Origin: Dichetophora obliterata
Lineage: Eukaryota > Arthropoda > Insecta > Diptera > Sciomyzidae
Direction of reading: 5' to 3'
DNA: 64,000 nt
Assembly: GCA_963920525.1 (NCBI GenBank)
Contig: OY986437.1
Span: 196,931,511 to 196,995,510 of the forward strand
Of this stretch, positions 22,562 to 31,508 are shown one piece after another. A model generated the notes under the pieces. That model saw only the letters and a list, made by a program, of their open reading frames with translations, was not told the DNA's origin and searched no databases. The position numbers and the translations under genes were made by a program. Position 1 is the first letter of the stretch. The number at the start of each line of letters is the position of its first letter.

Positions 22562-25070
22562 TTATGATTTTAATAAATAGACAGTCTTATAAATATAAAA
22601 ACAAAGATGAAGATGAGTAAGAAGACAAAATAAATAATTAGAAAAAAGAAGTAATAGATAGTTAGATGTTTGAAAAGTATAACATAACATAATATAAGAC
22701 TTAAATTTATACGTGCTGGCAAGAGATTTTAAACTAGGAGGTAAAGAATTCCAGAGTTTGATGGCTTTGATGAAGAAAAGTCGCTTAGTATGTAAGGAAT
22801 TGAATTTAGGTATTACGAGGTTGTGTGTTCGAGTGGAAACACTGAAGCGTAACTTCTCATAGAGGCATGCGGGAGTTTTACAGGAAATTAATTTATGCAA
22901 AAATAAACAATTTCTCTCATTTAAGTAGTTTATAATACTACAACCAAAAATGCTTCTACTCTCTTCAGATACATGTTCAAAGCGTCTCAGGCCAAACACC
23001 TATCATGCTGCATCATTAAAGGCAGCCTGAATTTTATGCGAAGAGTGCGAGTCAAGATTGCTGCATATTAGTTCTGAGTAAGATATGATTAGAAGCATTA
23101 ATTGTACAACAAGCCTCTCTTTTTGTCTCAATCGGAGTAAATTTAGCAGACATTCGTAAGCATCGAAGCGTGTAGTAAACTCGTTGAACAATATTGTTAA
23201 CATGATCAGAGGATGAAAGTCTACAGTTAATATAAAAACCTAAACTTTTAACTTTATCAACCATTAGTAGACAATTATTACTTAAAAAGATCGGTGGTAT
23301 TTGTTGGTGGTCAAGATTATCCCTGGAGCTAGGAAGAACATATGATTTTTTGGCATTAAGGCATAGATCATTATCTGATGCCCACTTTGCGATTGCAGTT
23401 AGGTCTTCATTTAGTCTACAACATAAGTCCTCAACAAGTTCGATGCGATTGGATGTATATAACTGAATATCATCAGCATAGCCATGCATTCTTACGTTAT
23501 TGCACACTTTAAAAATATCATTAATAAAAATACTAAAGAGCAAAGGCCCAAGAATTGAGCCTTGAAGCACACCCATTTTAACATCGTTACAATCGGAAAA
23601 ACGGTTGCCAATCTTTACTCTTTGCTTTCTTCCATCAAGATAGTTGAATAGAACAAAGTTAAAAGCACTACTAGCAAAACCAAACATACGCTTAAGTTTT
23701 TTAACTAAAACAAAATGGTTCACAGAGTCAAATGACAATCTGTTGATGCGTGTGTTACTTTAGAAATTGGTATAACTGTGGATAGTTTCCACGACGATGG
23801 AAAACAAGATGTAGTAAAGCAGTGATTTATTATGTGCGTCAAAGGTTTTATAATAAAGGGTGATATGATTTTAATGAATTTCAATGAAATACCGTCATCT
23901 CTAATTGCGTTTGGTTTTATTTTCATTAAAAAATTAAGAACATCATTTTCAGTCTTAATCATCATACTTAAGAACATCATCATACTCAAAAGAAAATTTG
24001 TTTTCATCACGAAATTGATGATCAACACATTGATAATTATCATTCGAGGCTATGATATTCGAAAGAAAGAAATTATTTAATTGATTAGGATTGAAATCAT
24101 ACTTCAAATCAGATTTTCAGCACACGCCGAGACTACGTATATTTTTCCATAAATCCTTGGATGGCAAGTTACAATTCAATTTAAGTCGGAAAAATATTTC
24201 CTTAGAATGTCTGATGGCTGCTACAGCTTCATTGCGGGCACGCTTAAAATGCTCCCAATTTCAGCATTACGGTGCTTTTTCCATTTATTATAAAATTTAT
24301 TCCTTTTTTTATGGCTAAACTAACAAATGACGTGAACCAAGGACAAGACTTGTTTTTGATTACTGAAGTACGAAGAGGAACGAAATTTTTAAAAGCACAG
24401 CAGACATGAGAAACAAGAATATTTAATTTATCATCCACATTCTCACAGAATCAACAATCATTCCAACAGATATGAGACAAATTATCATACAACAATGAGT
24501 AATCAATAGAATTGTAGTCACGTTAAGAAATGGTCATTGGGACATTATTACGACAAGCATTACAATTAATAGTACAAAAAAGTAGATCATGGTCAGAGAT
24601 AAAAGAAATTTGGTCAAAAAGTAGAAGCAAGGACTCATCAGAAAGTATAAAAACATCGATTAGAGTTGGGGTTGCATTAGGAGCAAAACGAGTCGGAAGA
24701 GAGGAGTTAATAATTGTCATTCCAGCCGCATTGACTTTATCATAAAAACTATCAGATACATTATCCTTGTTGAGCAAGTTCACATTAAAATCACCACATA
24801 TGGAATAACAGTCAAAGTCAGTCACACGATTACAGAGATCAACGAAAAAAGGTTCAACACTATAACTTCTGTTATGATTGTAGACGCAAGAGACAAAAAA
24901 ATTTAAAATTGGCATCACAAATTTCTACATTTATAAATTCAACCTCAGACTCACAGGACTTGTTAATAAGGTTTGAATTTAGGCATGATTCGCAATAAAT
25001 AGCAACTCCGCCTCCTAGATACCATCATGCTGTTTACACAAAATTCCAATCAACAGTTTACAATTAACAT
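22562..25070 (-). mobile_element. Non-LTR retrotransposon fragment (endonuclease + reverse transcriptase)
   Basis: On the minus strand, high to low coordinates: an endonuclease piece (YLGGGVAIYC near 25020, then ICGDFNVNLL and ISDHDLLF within 24523-24918); the start of the reverse transcriptase (23720-24043, KPLTHIINHCFTTSCFPSSW); the core (23052-23738) with GVLQGSILGPLLFSIFINDI and the catalytic YADDIQLY; and a tail (22562-22999) with KLWNSLPPSLKSL. Jockey/CR1-like LINE architecture. Several frameshifts break it, so it cannot encode an active element. It lies antisense to Dscam1 between 6.2 and 6.3. Confidence 0.85.
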
Positions 25071-25311
25071 CAACACATTAAGTAGCACTAGAATTCATAG
25101 GAACAACTAACAACTAGTCAGACGAGTAGCGAAAATCTTTTATAATAGTCAGCATATAAATAAAAAATAAACTGGCCATTTCAGCTCTTGAAAGGACTTT
25201 GACCTAGCTTCTATTGATCAATTGTGTTGTGCGTGTTATGAAATATTTGATCACAAATGATCGAGAACTAGACCTACGTGTTTTATGCCGACTCCGAACG
25301 GCTTATGTTCT

Positions 25312-25492
25312 CAAGAAGCTTTACATGGCAATTTTTACTCTCTGAGGTTTGCCATTGTTTGCAGAGAGGCGACGACGGAACAGAAAAACTAATTCAATTG
25401 AAAAACTTTCTGCCTGAGTTGGAATTGAAACCGAGCTACCGCGGTTCTTTAGCTTAGAGGCAACGCACTCCACTCTCTAGGCTACGGCCGCC
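25312..25492 (-). mobile_element. tRNA-derived SINE, copy A
   Basis: On the minus strand: a tRNA-like head with A box TAGCCTAGAGAGTGG and B box GGTTTCAATTCC. It is followed by a body containing TTTTTCAATTGAATTAG, then AATGGCAAACCTC. The body matches the + strand copy at 48366-48543. Confidence 0.7.
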
Positions 25493-25499
25493 ACATATA

Positions 25500-26060
25500 A
25501 TAGTCAACATATGAAGGTCAAAAACAATACATCTTTACAAAATAGTAATACGAAGAGTAAGAAAGAAAAAACATAGTTAAAAGCATATTTGTTTGGAACG
25601 AAAGTCGATAAGTTAGAAAATAAGAAAAACTAAAACAAAAAACTAAAATAGTTGAAATGAAATTTAAATGAAATTTGTCTGGTAGGAGACACAGCTTCAT
25701 GAGTTGTTTCCACAGCATCATGCAGTTCATTCAGACTGCTGATGCAGATGCTATCTGCATTTTTCTCCATCCTAATGTCTACCGAGCCACGGAAAGTAAA
25801 CGCATTGTATAAATACTTTTGGCGTTTAAGAGCAATTGCAGTTTGTACAATTTTACAATTGAGTAGACTAAGGTTTTCGTGGATGTATATATTGCTATCA
25901 GAGTCAATCCCTGCATTTCTTAGATTTACTGCTGATTTTGTTCTTCTCCGATATGCTCCAAATGCTTTGAGAACCTGATTGAGATCAAAGGCAGAAAATA
26001 ATTTAATAATAATAAGAGAGTTCGATTTTTGCAAATTCTGTTTGACTCTGATATCCACAA
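25500..26060. other. Intron DNA before 6.3
   Basis: Open frames occur on both strands (for example 25630-26073 minus, 147 codons), but I recognise no family in them. Composition fits old repeat DNA. A degenerate transposon gene is possible, not shown. Confidence 0.35.
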
Positions 26061-26079
26061 TCTTTCCCAACATTCTAGC
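26061..26079 (+). promoter_or_regulatory. Selector for 6.3
   Basis: TCTTTCCCAACATTCTAGC; pairs with GAATGTTGGGA of the docking site, about 70 nt before the exon. Confidence 0.8.
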
Positions 26080-26147
26080 TTTTTCGACAGTTATTACTTT
26101 CCAACTTTCTTACTTTTATGTAAATACTCCATGAGTGTATATTTCAG

Positions 26148-26271
26148 AGCCCGTTGGCAGTGTCGGTCCCAAATTAACATCTGGCGATGAGTCCCGAATT
26201 GTTAAAGTCAGCCTTAGCTCAAGCGCTACCCTACTCTGTCCAGCTCAGGCATATCCAGTGCCATTTTTCAG
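26148..26271 (+). CDS. Dscam1: Dscam1 exon 6 variant 6.3
   Basis: 124 nt, acceptor TTTCAG, donor GTACAA. It has EPVGSVGPK, the variable block LTSGDESRIVKVSLSSS, then ATLLCPAQAYPVPFFR. The start LTSGD is shared with 6.5, 6.6 and 6.31, a subgroup with GDD/GDE at this place. Confidence 0.95.
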
Positions 26272-26290
26272 GTACAATAAAGTTCGAAAA

Positions 26291-26312
26291 TGCCTATCCC
26301 AACATTTTTCTA
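26291..26312 (+). promoter_or_regulatory. Selector for 6.4
   Basis: TGCCTATCCCAACATTTTTC; pairs well with the docking site although the exon it serves is broken. Confidence 0.8.
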
Positions 26313-26390
26313 GAACTTTTCTTGGTATTATTTTGATTACCTGTAATAGTTTTTTTAAATTTCTCTGTTTTAACACATGTTATCTTTTAG

Positions 26391-26522
26391 AGCCCGTTGG
26401 AAGTGTCAGTCCTAAGATAAGTGCGAATGAGGAAAATAAAATATAAGAATTATGCGTGTATGCCAAAATAATACGGCAACAATACTGTGTCCAGCTCAGG
26501 CCTATCCAGTGCCTATTTTTAG
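26391..26522 (+). pseudogene. Dscam1: Dscam1 exon 6 variant 6.4, frameshifted
   Basis: The acceptor (CTTTTAG) and donor (GTTAAT) are present, but the exon measures 132 nt, 8 more than the family length. It starts EPVGSVSPKISANEENKI and then hits TAA. From about 26450 a different frame restores family sequence (NNTATILCPAQAYPVPIFR). The extra bases lie in the AT-rich variable block. If spliced in, it would end the protein early and break the phase to exon 7. Its selector is still good. It is a dying variant, or an assembly or allele error. Confidence 0.85.
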
Positions 26523-26696
26523 GTTAATAGCACTTCTCGAGAAATAAATTCCGTTCGAATCAAATTGATTTGAATTTCTTTCAGATTTCATTGACAGTAA
26601 AGTGTAAAATCTTAGAAATACTACAATAATACTCCTCAGAAATGACATTTCATGAGAAATGAGATTTCCAGAAAATATCGTAAATTTATCTTTTTA
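26523..26696. other. Intron between 6.4 and Helitron
   Basis: Short AT-rich stretch with no feature; ends at the Helitron insertion point. Confidence 0.5.
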
Positions 26697-28043
26697 CTAG
26701 CTGACCCGGCAAACGTTGTTTTGCCATGTAAATAATTTCTAGAGAATTTATAGTGTAGAAAAAAAAAGAACTAACTTATTGGAAGTGTATAAGGATGTGG
26801 AATATGAGTGAAAAAGACATGGAGCGCTGTAAACGATGAGGGAATATAGAAATAACAAAACACCAAACATTAATTTTTTCAATTTATTAAAAGTAATAAT
26901 TATTTATATCAGTAATTCATTACATAATATTAATCTCTTAATGCTACAGCGTGGACAATATTTTTTGTTAGCCCGCCTTCGATAACGTTTTTCATTAATT
27001 TCTTAATGACTAATCGCGTACCGTTGCACAGCCGTGGCGGGTTCAAATTACGAAGCAAGATAATTGGAGATCCAATCTTCAATTGTAAGTTATGTGGTGG
27101 CATGCCTGGCAAATCCAGCGAGTTCAAAAACTCTGTTGGAAAATTTACAGCTTCAGTGTCATCGCAAACTGTATCAATAGATTTATATGATACCAAGTCC
27201 CCTGGCAATAACTGTTCTATCTTCAGATTCAAAATGTCAACGTCCACATTTTTGGCAGCTAAAATTGCTCTTTCTGCAAGCCACTCGAGATTTATGTAAT
27301 TCGAGTGTACATCGGGAAATATTTGTTCAATGAGAGCATCTTGCGATTGTGCAGAAATCAGTCGCTGATTTTATGAATCCAGTTTCATCTATAGTGACTT
27401 TTCCATCGCCGATATCTAAGAGTTTGAGAATGTTTCAGCGGATGGATCTTGAAGCATATTTATTTTCAGCTATACTATTTCAACATTACGCCACAATGGC
27501 GATGATTTTAAGCAGGCGTTGATTTCATCAGCGCATGTTGAATGTGGAATGACGGGAAGTGTTTGTCTGAAGTCACCTGAAAGGACTAACAGAGTGCCAC
27601 CAAGGCTTCTTGTTCGAGAGAAATAGGAGACCATCTTCGTTGTCATCCCTACTACGTGCTGTTTACTGGGAGAGAAGTGACACCGATAGACACATGGAGG
27701 GGATAACTTACCAAGTGATAATAAATAATGTTATCGAGAGGGATAAAAAATGATAAAATTATGAAAATGACTTTTAAAAATCAGGGGTTGGTAATAGAAA
27801 GGTAAAATTTAGGGTTGTATGTATTTTTTAATGCCACATAATAAAAAAATTAAAAAAAATTATCAAAAAAATTAAAAAAATTTTTTGGGGTAGACACCCC
27901 TTATCACTTAGAGGTTTGAAAAATAGATAGTAGCCGATTCTCAGACTTACTGAATATGCATAAAAAAGTTCATAAGAATCGGTCAAGCCGTTTTGGAGGA
28001 GTATAGGAACGAACATTGTGACACGAGAATTTTATATATTAGA
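26697..28043 (-). mobile_element. Internally deleted Helitron with helicase remnant
   Basis: Read on the minus strand it starts TCTAATATATAAAATTCTCG and ends GCCGGGTCAGCTAG. A hairpin (GGCAAA...TTTGCC) lies about 10 nt before the 3' CTAG. It sits between A and T, the standard Helitron target. The minus frame 26930-27247 encodes the Pif1-type helicase end: LPGDLVSYKSIDTV, then SLDLPGMPPHNLQLKIGSPI, then NLNPPRLCNGTRLVIKKLMK. More helicase sequence with stops runs to about 27600 (SGDFRQTLPVIPHST). It is much shorter than an intact element and lacks the Rep domain. Confidence 0.88.
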
Positions 28044-28290
28044 TTATAATGTTTAATATTGTATCTCAGAGTCAACATAGAGTATCGTCTATGTCTTTAG
28101 TAATATCGTGTTTGGTTTCAAAAAGTTTCTTGCGCTTAATCTCCAATACGTCCATCGCACGCATAAGTTAGGGTCTTTTATGGTAACGATGTCCTTTATT
28201 TCTAAATTCTTATACTTATACCATATTAGGCCAAAATGGGTCCTATTCTTTCAAGTCGTGAAAAAACAAATTAAAATATCCTAAACTTCT

Positions 28291-28310
28291 TTCCAGCATT
28301 TGGGCAGTGT
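28291..28310 (+). promoter_or_regulatory. Selector for 6.5
   Basis: TTCCAGCATTTGGGCAGTGT; matches the CATTCAGGCAGTT half of the consensus, about 45 nt before the exon. Confidence 0.7.
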
Positions 28311-28351
28311 TTATACTTTTGAAGTTTTAATTAGTTTTGTAATTTTTCAAG

Positions 28352-28478
28352 AACCTGTGGGTAGCGTCAGTCCCAAATTGACAGCTGGAGATGATTCCAT
28401 AAAAATTCCACGCGTACGCGCTAACTTAAGTGCTACGCTCTTATGCCCAGCTCAAGCGTATCCGATGCCCTATTTTAG
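28352..28478 (+). CDS. Dscam1: Dscam1 exon 6 variant 6.5
   Basis: 127 nt, one codon longer than the family, frame kept. Acceptor TTCAAG, donor GTAGGC. It has EPVGSVSPK, the variable block LTAGDDSIKIPRVRANLS (18 residues instead of 17), then ATLLCPAQAYPMPYFR. Confidence 0.93.
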
Positions 28479-28582
28479 GTAGGCATTTTTTCGAAAAAAA
28501 TTAAAAAAACAACTAAGTTATACGACAGTAGTAATATCTAAAAATTGTTAAAATTAATTATTGATATATAAAACAACTCAAC

Positions 28583-28602
28583 TTCCTCTCCCAGCATTCT
28601 TA
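28583..28602 (+). promoter_or_regulatory. Selector for 6.6
   Basis: TTCCTCTCCCAGCATTCTTA; pairs with GAATGTTGGGA using a G-U pair. Confidence 0.72.
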
Positions 28603-28663
28603 CTATAGTTAGTATAGTATATTAAAAACATAACGCTTATTTTATGCATGTCAAATTTTCAAG

Positions 28664-28787
28664 AACCCGTTGGCAGCGTGGCGCCCAAACTTACCTCGGG
28701 TGATGATTCGCGATCTGTGCGAGTGCATCGAGAGCACAGCGTAACGCTACTCTGCCCAGCCCAAGCATTTCCGGTGCCAGTTTTTAG
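28664..28787 (+). CDS. Dscam1: Dscam1 exon 6 variant 6.6
   Basis: 124 nt, acceptor TTCAAG, donor GTAAAA. It has EPVGSVAPK, the variable block LTSGDDSRSVRVHREHS, then VTLLCPAQAFPVPVFR. The block is basic and close to 6.3 at its start. Confidence 0.95.
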
Positions 28788-28882
28788 GTAAAAATCAAAA
28801 TCTGTTCCCTAGCTTTAAGATCAGCGCAGTTTTCCTAGTTCTAAAATGTACCTGATAATCAAAAAGTCCCTTTTTATTACAG

Positions 28883-29006
28883 AACCAGTCGGTAGCGTTA
28901 GTCCCAAAATCAATGCCGGAGATGATTACAAACATCTTAAGGCTCAAAATGGGCGAAGCTTAAGCATTTTATGTCCGGCACAGTCATATCCAACGCCTAT
29001 TTTCAG
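28883..29006 (+). CDS. Dscam1: Dscam1 exon 6 variant 6.7
   Basis: 124 nt, acceptor ATTACAG, donor GTATAT. It has EPVGSVSPK, the variable block INAGDDYKHLKAQNGRS, then LSILCPAQSYPTPIFR. Its selector is unclear; the short 95-nt intron holds only TCAGCGCAGTTTT near 28821. Confidence 0.95.
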
Positions 29007-29060
29007 GTATATTTAATAAAATATTTGATGGCGTTATGTTAATAAACAATAAAATAATTT

Positions 29061-29089
29061 AGCCCTTAACCCATGTTCAGGAAGTTTTC
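29061..29089 (+). promoter_or_regulatory. Selector for 6.8
   Basis: CCTTAACCCATGTTCAGGAA plus GTTTT; follows the consensus with an inserted base, about 60 nt before the exon. Confidence 0.7.
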
Positions 29090-29144
29090 TAAGATAACTG
29101 TTACTTTTTCATCACCTATTAATTAAATTTAATTGAATTTTTAG

Positions 29145-29268
29145 AACCTGTTGGCAGCGTAAGTCCCAAAATAAGCGTAGGTGATGAACTGAAGCAGGTG
29201 AAGACGCGCCATGATTTAAGTTTTAGTCTACTTTGTCCAGCACAAGCCTATCCGAAGCCTTTTTTCAG
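29145..29268 (+). CDS. Dscam1: Dscam1 exon 6 variant 6.8
   Basis: 124 nt, acceptor TTTTTAG, donor GTAGAA. It has EPVGSVSPK, the variable block ISVGDELKQVKTRHDLS, then FSLLCPAQAYPKPFFR. The Lys in YPKP is unique in the cluster. Confidence 0.95.
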
Positions 29269-29646
29269 GTAGAACCAATTGAAGAAACTGCTTTAATAAT
29301 ACTCAAAGACACAATTACATATTCATATTAAGGTTATACACAAAAGTTTTTCTCCAACAGAATTGAGTTTTTATACCACCCGAGTGGAAATTTTTCAGAA
29401 AACTATCAGAAAATCCTTACTTTGATAAGGTACTGATTTTAAAAGTGATACACTTTTTGGTATTAGTCCTGATCAGGTCACCGAATCCTAAATAAAAAAT
29501 TGATCATATTTTGAAAAGGACTCCTTAAGGTAGGATATCTTGATTTATTTAGCTATTCTTTTCACAATTGGATCCTGTCTGTACTAAAATAAGGTTTTCC
29601 TTAATTGATTTTCACTCGAGTAACTAGTATTTTTATTTTACTGATT

Positions 29647-29670
29647 GTACCTATCCCAACATTATATCTG
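29647..29670 (+). promoter_or_regulatory. Selector for 6.9
   Basis: TACCTATCCCAACATTATAT; 15 contiguous bases complement AATGTTGGGATAGGG with wobble. Confidence 0.85.
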
Positions 29671-29730
29671 TCTTCATGAAGGTTTTAAAAACTATTTTAT
29701 GCCTTTGATTTCATCAATTACTTGTTTCAG

Positions 29731-29854
29731 AACCTGTTGGCAGTGTTGCCCCAAAGATAAGTTTTCAGGATAAACATCAATTCCTTGATGTAAGCATATC
29801 CAGCAGTTATGCATTATTATGCCCGGCGCAATCCTATCCGACGCCTGCTTTTAG
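29731..29854 (+). CDS. Dscam1: Dscam1 exon 6 variant 6.9
   Basis: 124 nt, acceptor TGTTTCAG, donor GTACAT. It has EPVGSVAPK, the variable block ISFQDKHQFLDVSISSS, then YALLCPAQSYPTPAFR. A Helitron begins only 17 nt after the exon end, leaving little of the original intron behind the donor. Confidence 0.95.
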
Positions 29855-29871
29855 GTACATATGCAATACAA

Positions 29872-31241
29872 TCTAATATATAAAAATGAATGTTTGTTTG
29901 TTCGTTCGCTATGCGCTGCAATACCGTTCATCCGGTTACGATAAAACTTTGTCAACTTATTGCTTGCACTTACGCGAACAATATAGGCATATTTAAAATT
30001 TTCCACACCCCCTTTTACCGCCCACAAATCAATAAAAATGCTATATTTAAGACAGGTTTTGTCGTATTAAACTCAAATTTGGTAATTAAGTTCGTATGAT
30101 AACTATCGGTAACTATACTTAAAATGGGCGTGGTCCCACTATAACTACGCCTACTTTTAAGAAAAGATAAAGAGACTTCGAAATTAATGGTACGATCGAG
30201 CTAAAATTTTGGCAGTGGATTTGTTTTGAGTACGAGATGGTTTAAGAAAAAATTGCCACACCCCCTTTTACCGCCCACAAATATATAAACAATTCGCGAT
30301 ATCAAATTGCTTTGGAGTTATGGGTCTCACAGCCTCGAAATTCGATATTCAACCACAATTTACACTTGTCGTTCCACTGATGACATTTTATGGGAGTTAA
30401 ACAAGGGGGAGTGGAACCTCCGATACAACCAAAACTTGCGATATCGAATAGTTTTGGAGTTACAGGTCACACAGCATCGGAATTCTGTATTCGACATCAA
30501 TTTATGCATGTAGTTTCATTAATAACATTTTATGGGCGTTGGAAACGGTGGAGTTTCACCTCCCCCCATACAACCAAAATTTGTGCTATCGAATAGCTTT
30601 AAAGTTATAGGTCGCACAGCATCGAAATGCAGTAATCGACCTAAATTTACACATGCAGTTTTACTGAAAACATTTTATGGCGTTGGACAAGTACACTCCA
30701 AACATGCAAAATCGAATAGCTTTACAGTTATGGGTAACACAGCGTCAGAATTCAGTATTCGACCTCAATTCATACATGCAGTTTCATTAATAACATTTTG
30801 TAGGCGTAGGAAAAGGGGGACTGTATCTCCCGTACAACCCAGATTTGTGCTATCGAATAGCTTTGGAATTATAGGTCGCACAGCGTCGGAATTCAGTATT
30901 CGATCCGAATTTACACATGCACTTTCATTGGTAACATTTTTTGGGCGTTGGACAAGGGAGAGTGACACCTCCCATACAACCCAAATTTGCAATATCGAAT
31001 TGCTTTGGAGTTATAGGTCGCACAGCGTTGGAATTCCGTATTCGACCTTAATTTACATATTCAGTTTCATTGATCACATATAATGAGCGTTGGTCAAGGG
31101 GGCGTTGCACCTCCCATACAACCCAAATTTGCGATATCTAGCAGCTTTGGATTCATAGGTCGCACAGCATCGAAATTCAGTATTCCACCTCAATTTACAC
31201 ATGCAAGGGAGCGTGGCAGCAACGCGCCGGCTTACAGCTAG
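29872..31241 (+). mobile_element. Non-autonomous Helitron with central tandem repeats
   Basis: It starts TCTAATATATAAAAATGAAT and ends GCCGGCTTACAGCTAG. It lies between A (29871) and T (31242), the Helitron target. No helicase or Rep sequence is seen. The interior from about 30240 is a tandem array (separate entry). DINE-1-like elements of flies have a similar plan with internal repeats. It is in the same sense as Dscam1. Confidence 0.8.
30240..31210 (+). repeat. Seven-copy tandem repeat, unit about 142 bp
   Basis: Unit landmarks (ATCGAATAGCTTT-like) fall at 30301, 30443, 30588, 30711, 30852, 30994 and 31136, giving steps of 142, 145, 123, 141, 142 and 142. Each unit also carries AGGTCGCACAGC and a CATTTTATGGGCGTTGG-like phrase. 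Chance open frames cross the array and are not genes. Confidence 0.9.
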
Positions 31242-31290
31242 TACAATATAAAAAAAAGTATTTTCGTTATTACCAAGCATATCACATTTG

Positions 31291-31317
31291 CCCTATTCGT
31301 GCTCCCAACATTTAGGC
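31291..31317 (+). promoter_or_regulatory. Selector for 6.10
   Basis: CCCTATTCGTGCTCCCAACA plus TTTAGGC; split match to the consensus. It lies just outside the Helitron, which spared it. Confidence 0.75.
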
Positions 31318-31384
31318 TATACTATATTTGGTTAGATTTTTAGAGAATTTCAATTAATATATGCAATGAAATACATTAATTTAG

Positions 31385-31508
31385 AGCCTGTCGGCAGCGT
31401 CAAGCCAAAAATCAATGTTCAGGATAAGCTACAGACTCGCGAAATTGCGAGCGACACCAGTTTTGCTTTACTTTGTCCAGCGCAATCCTATCCAGTGCCG
31501 GCTCACAG
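31385..31508 (+). CDS. Dscam1: Dscam1 exon 6 variant 6.10
   Basis: 124 nt, acceptor AATTTAG, donor GTAATT. It has EPVGSVKPK (Lys for Ala/Ser), the variable block INVQDKLQTREIASDTS, then FALLCPAQSYPVPAHR. The His before the final Arg is unusual. Confidence 0.95.

Noticed and set aside
30532..31083. 183-codon + frame
   Set aside because: Runs through the 142-bp tandem repeats of the Helitron, so its repeats are DNA repeats, not protein design.
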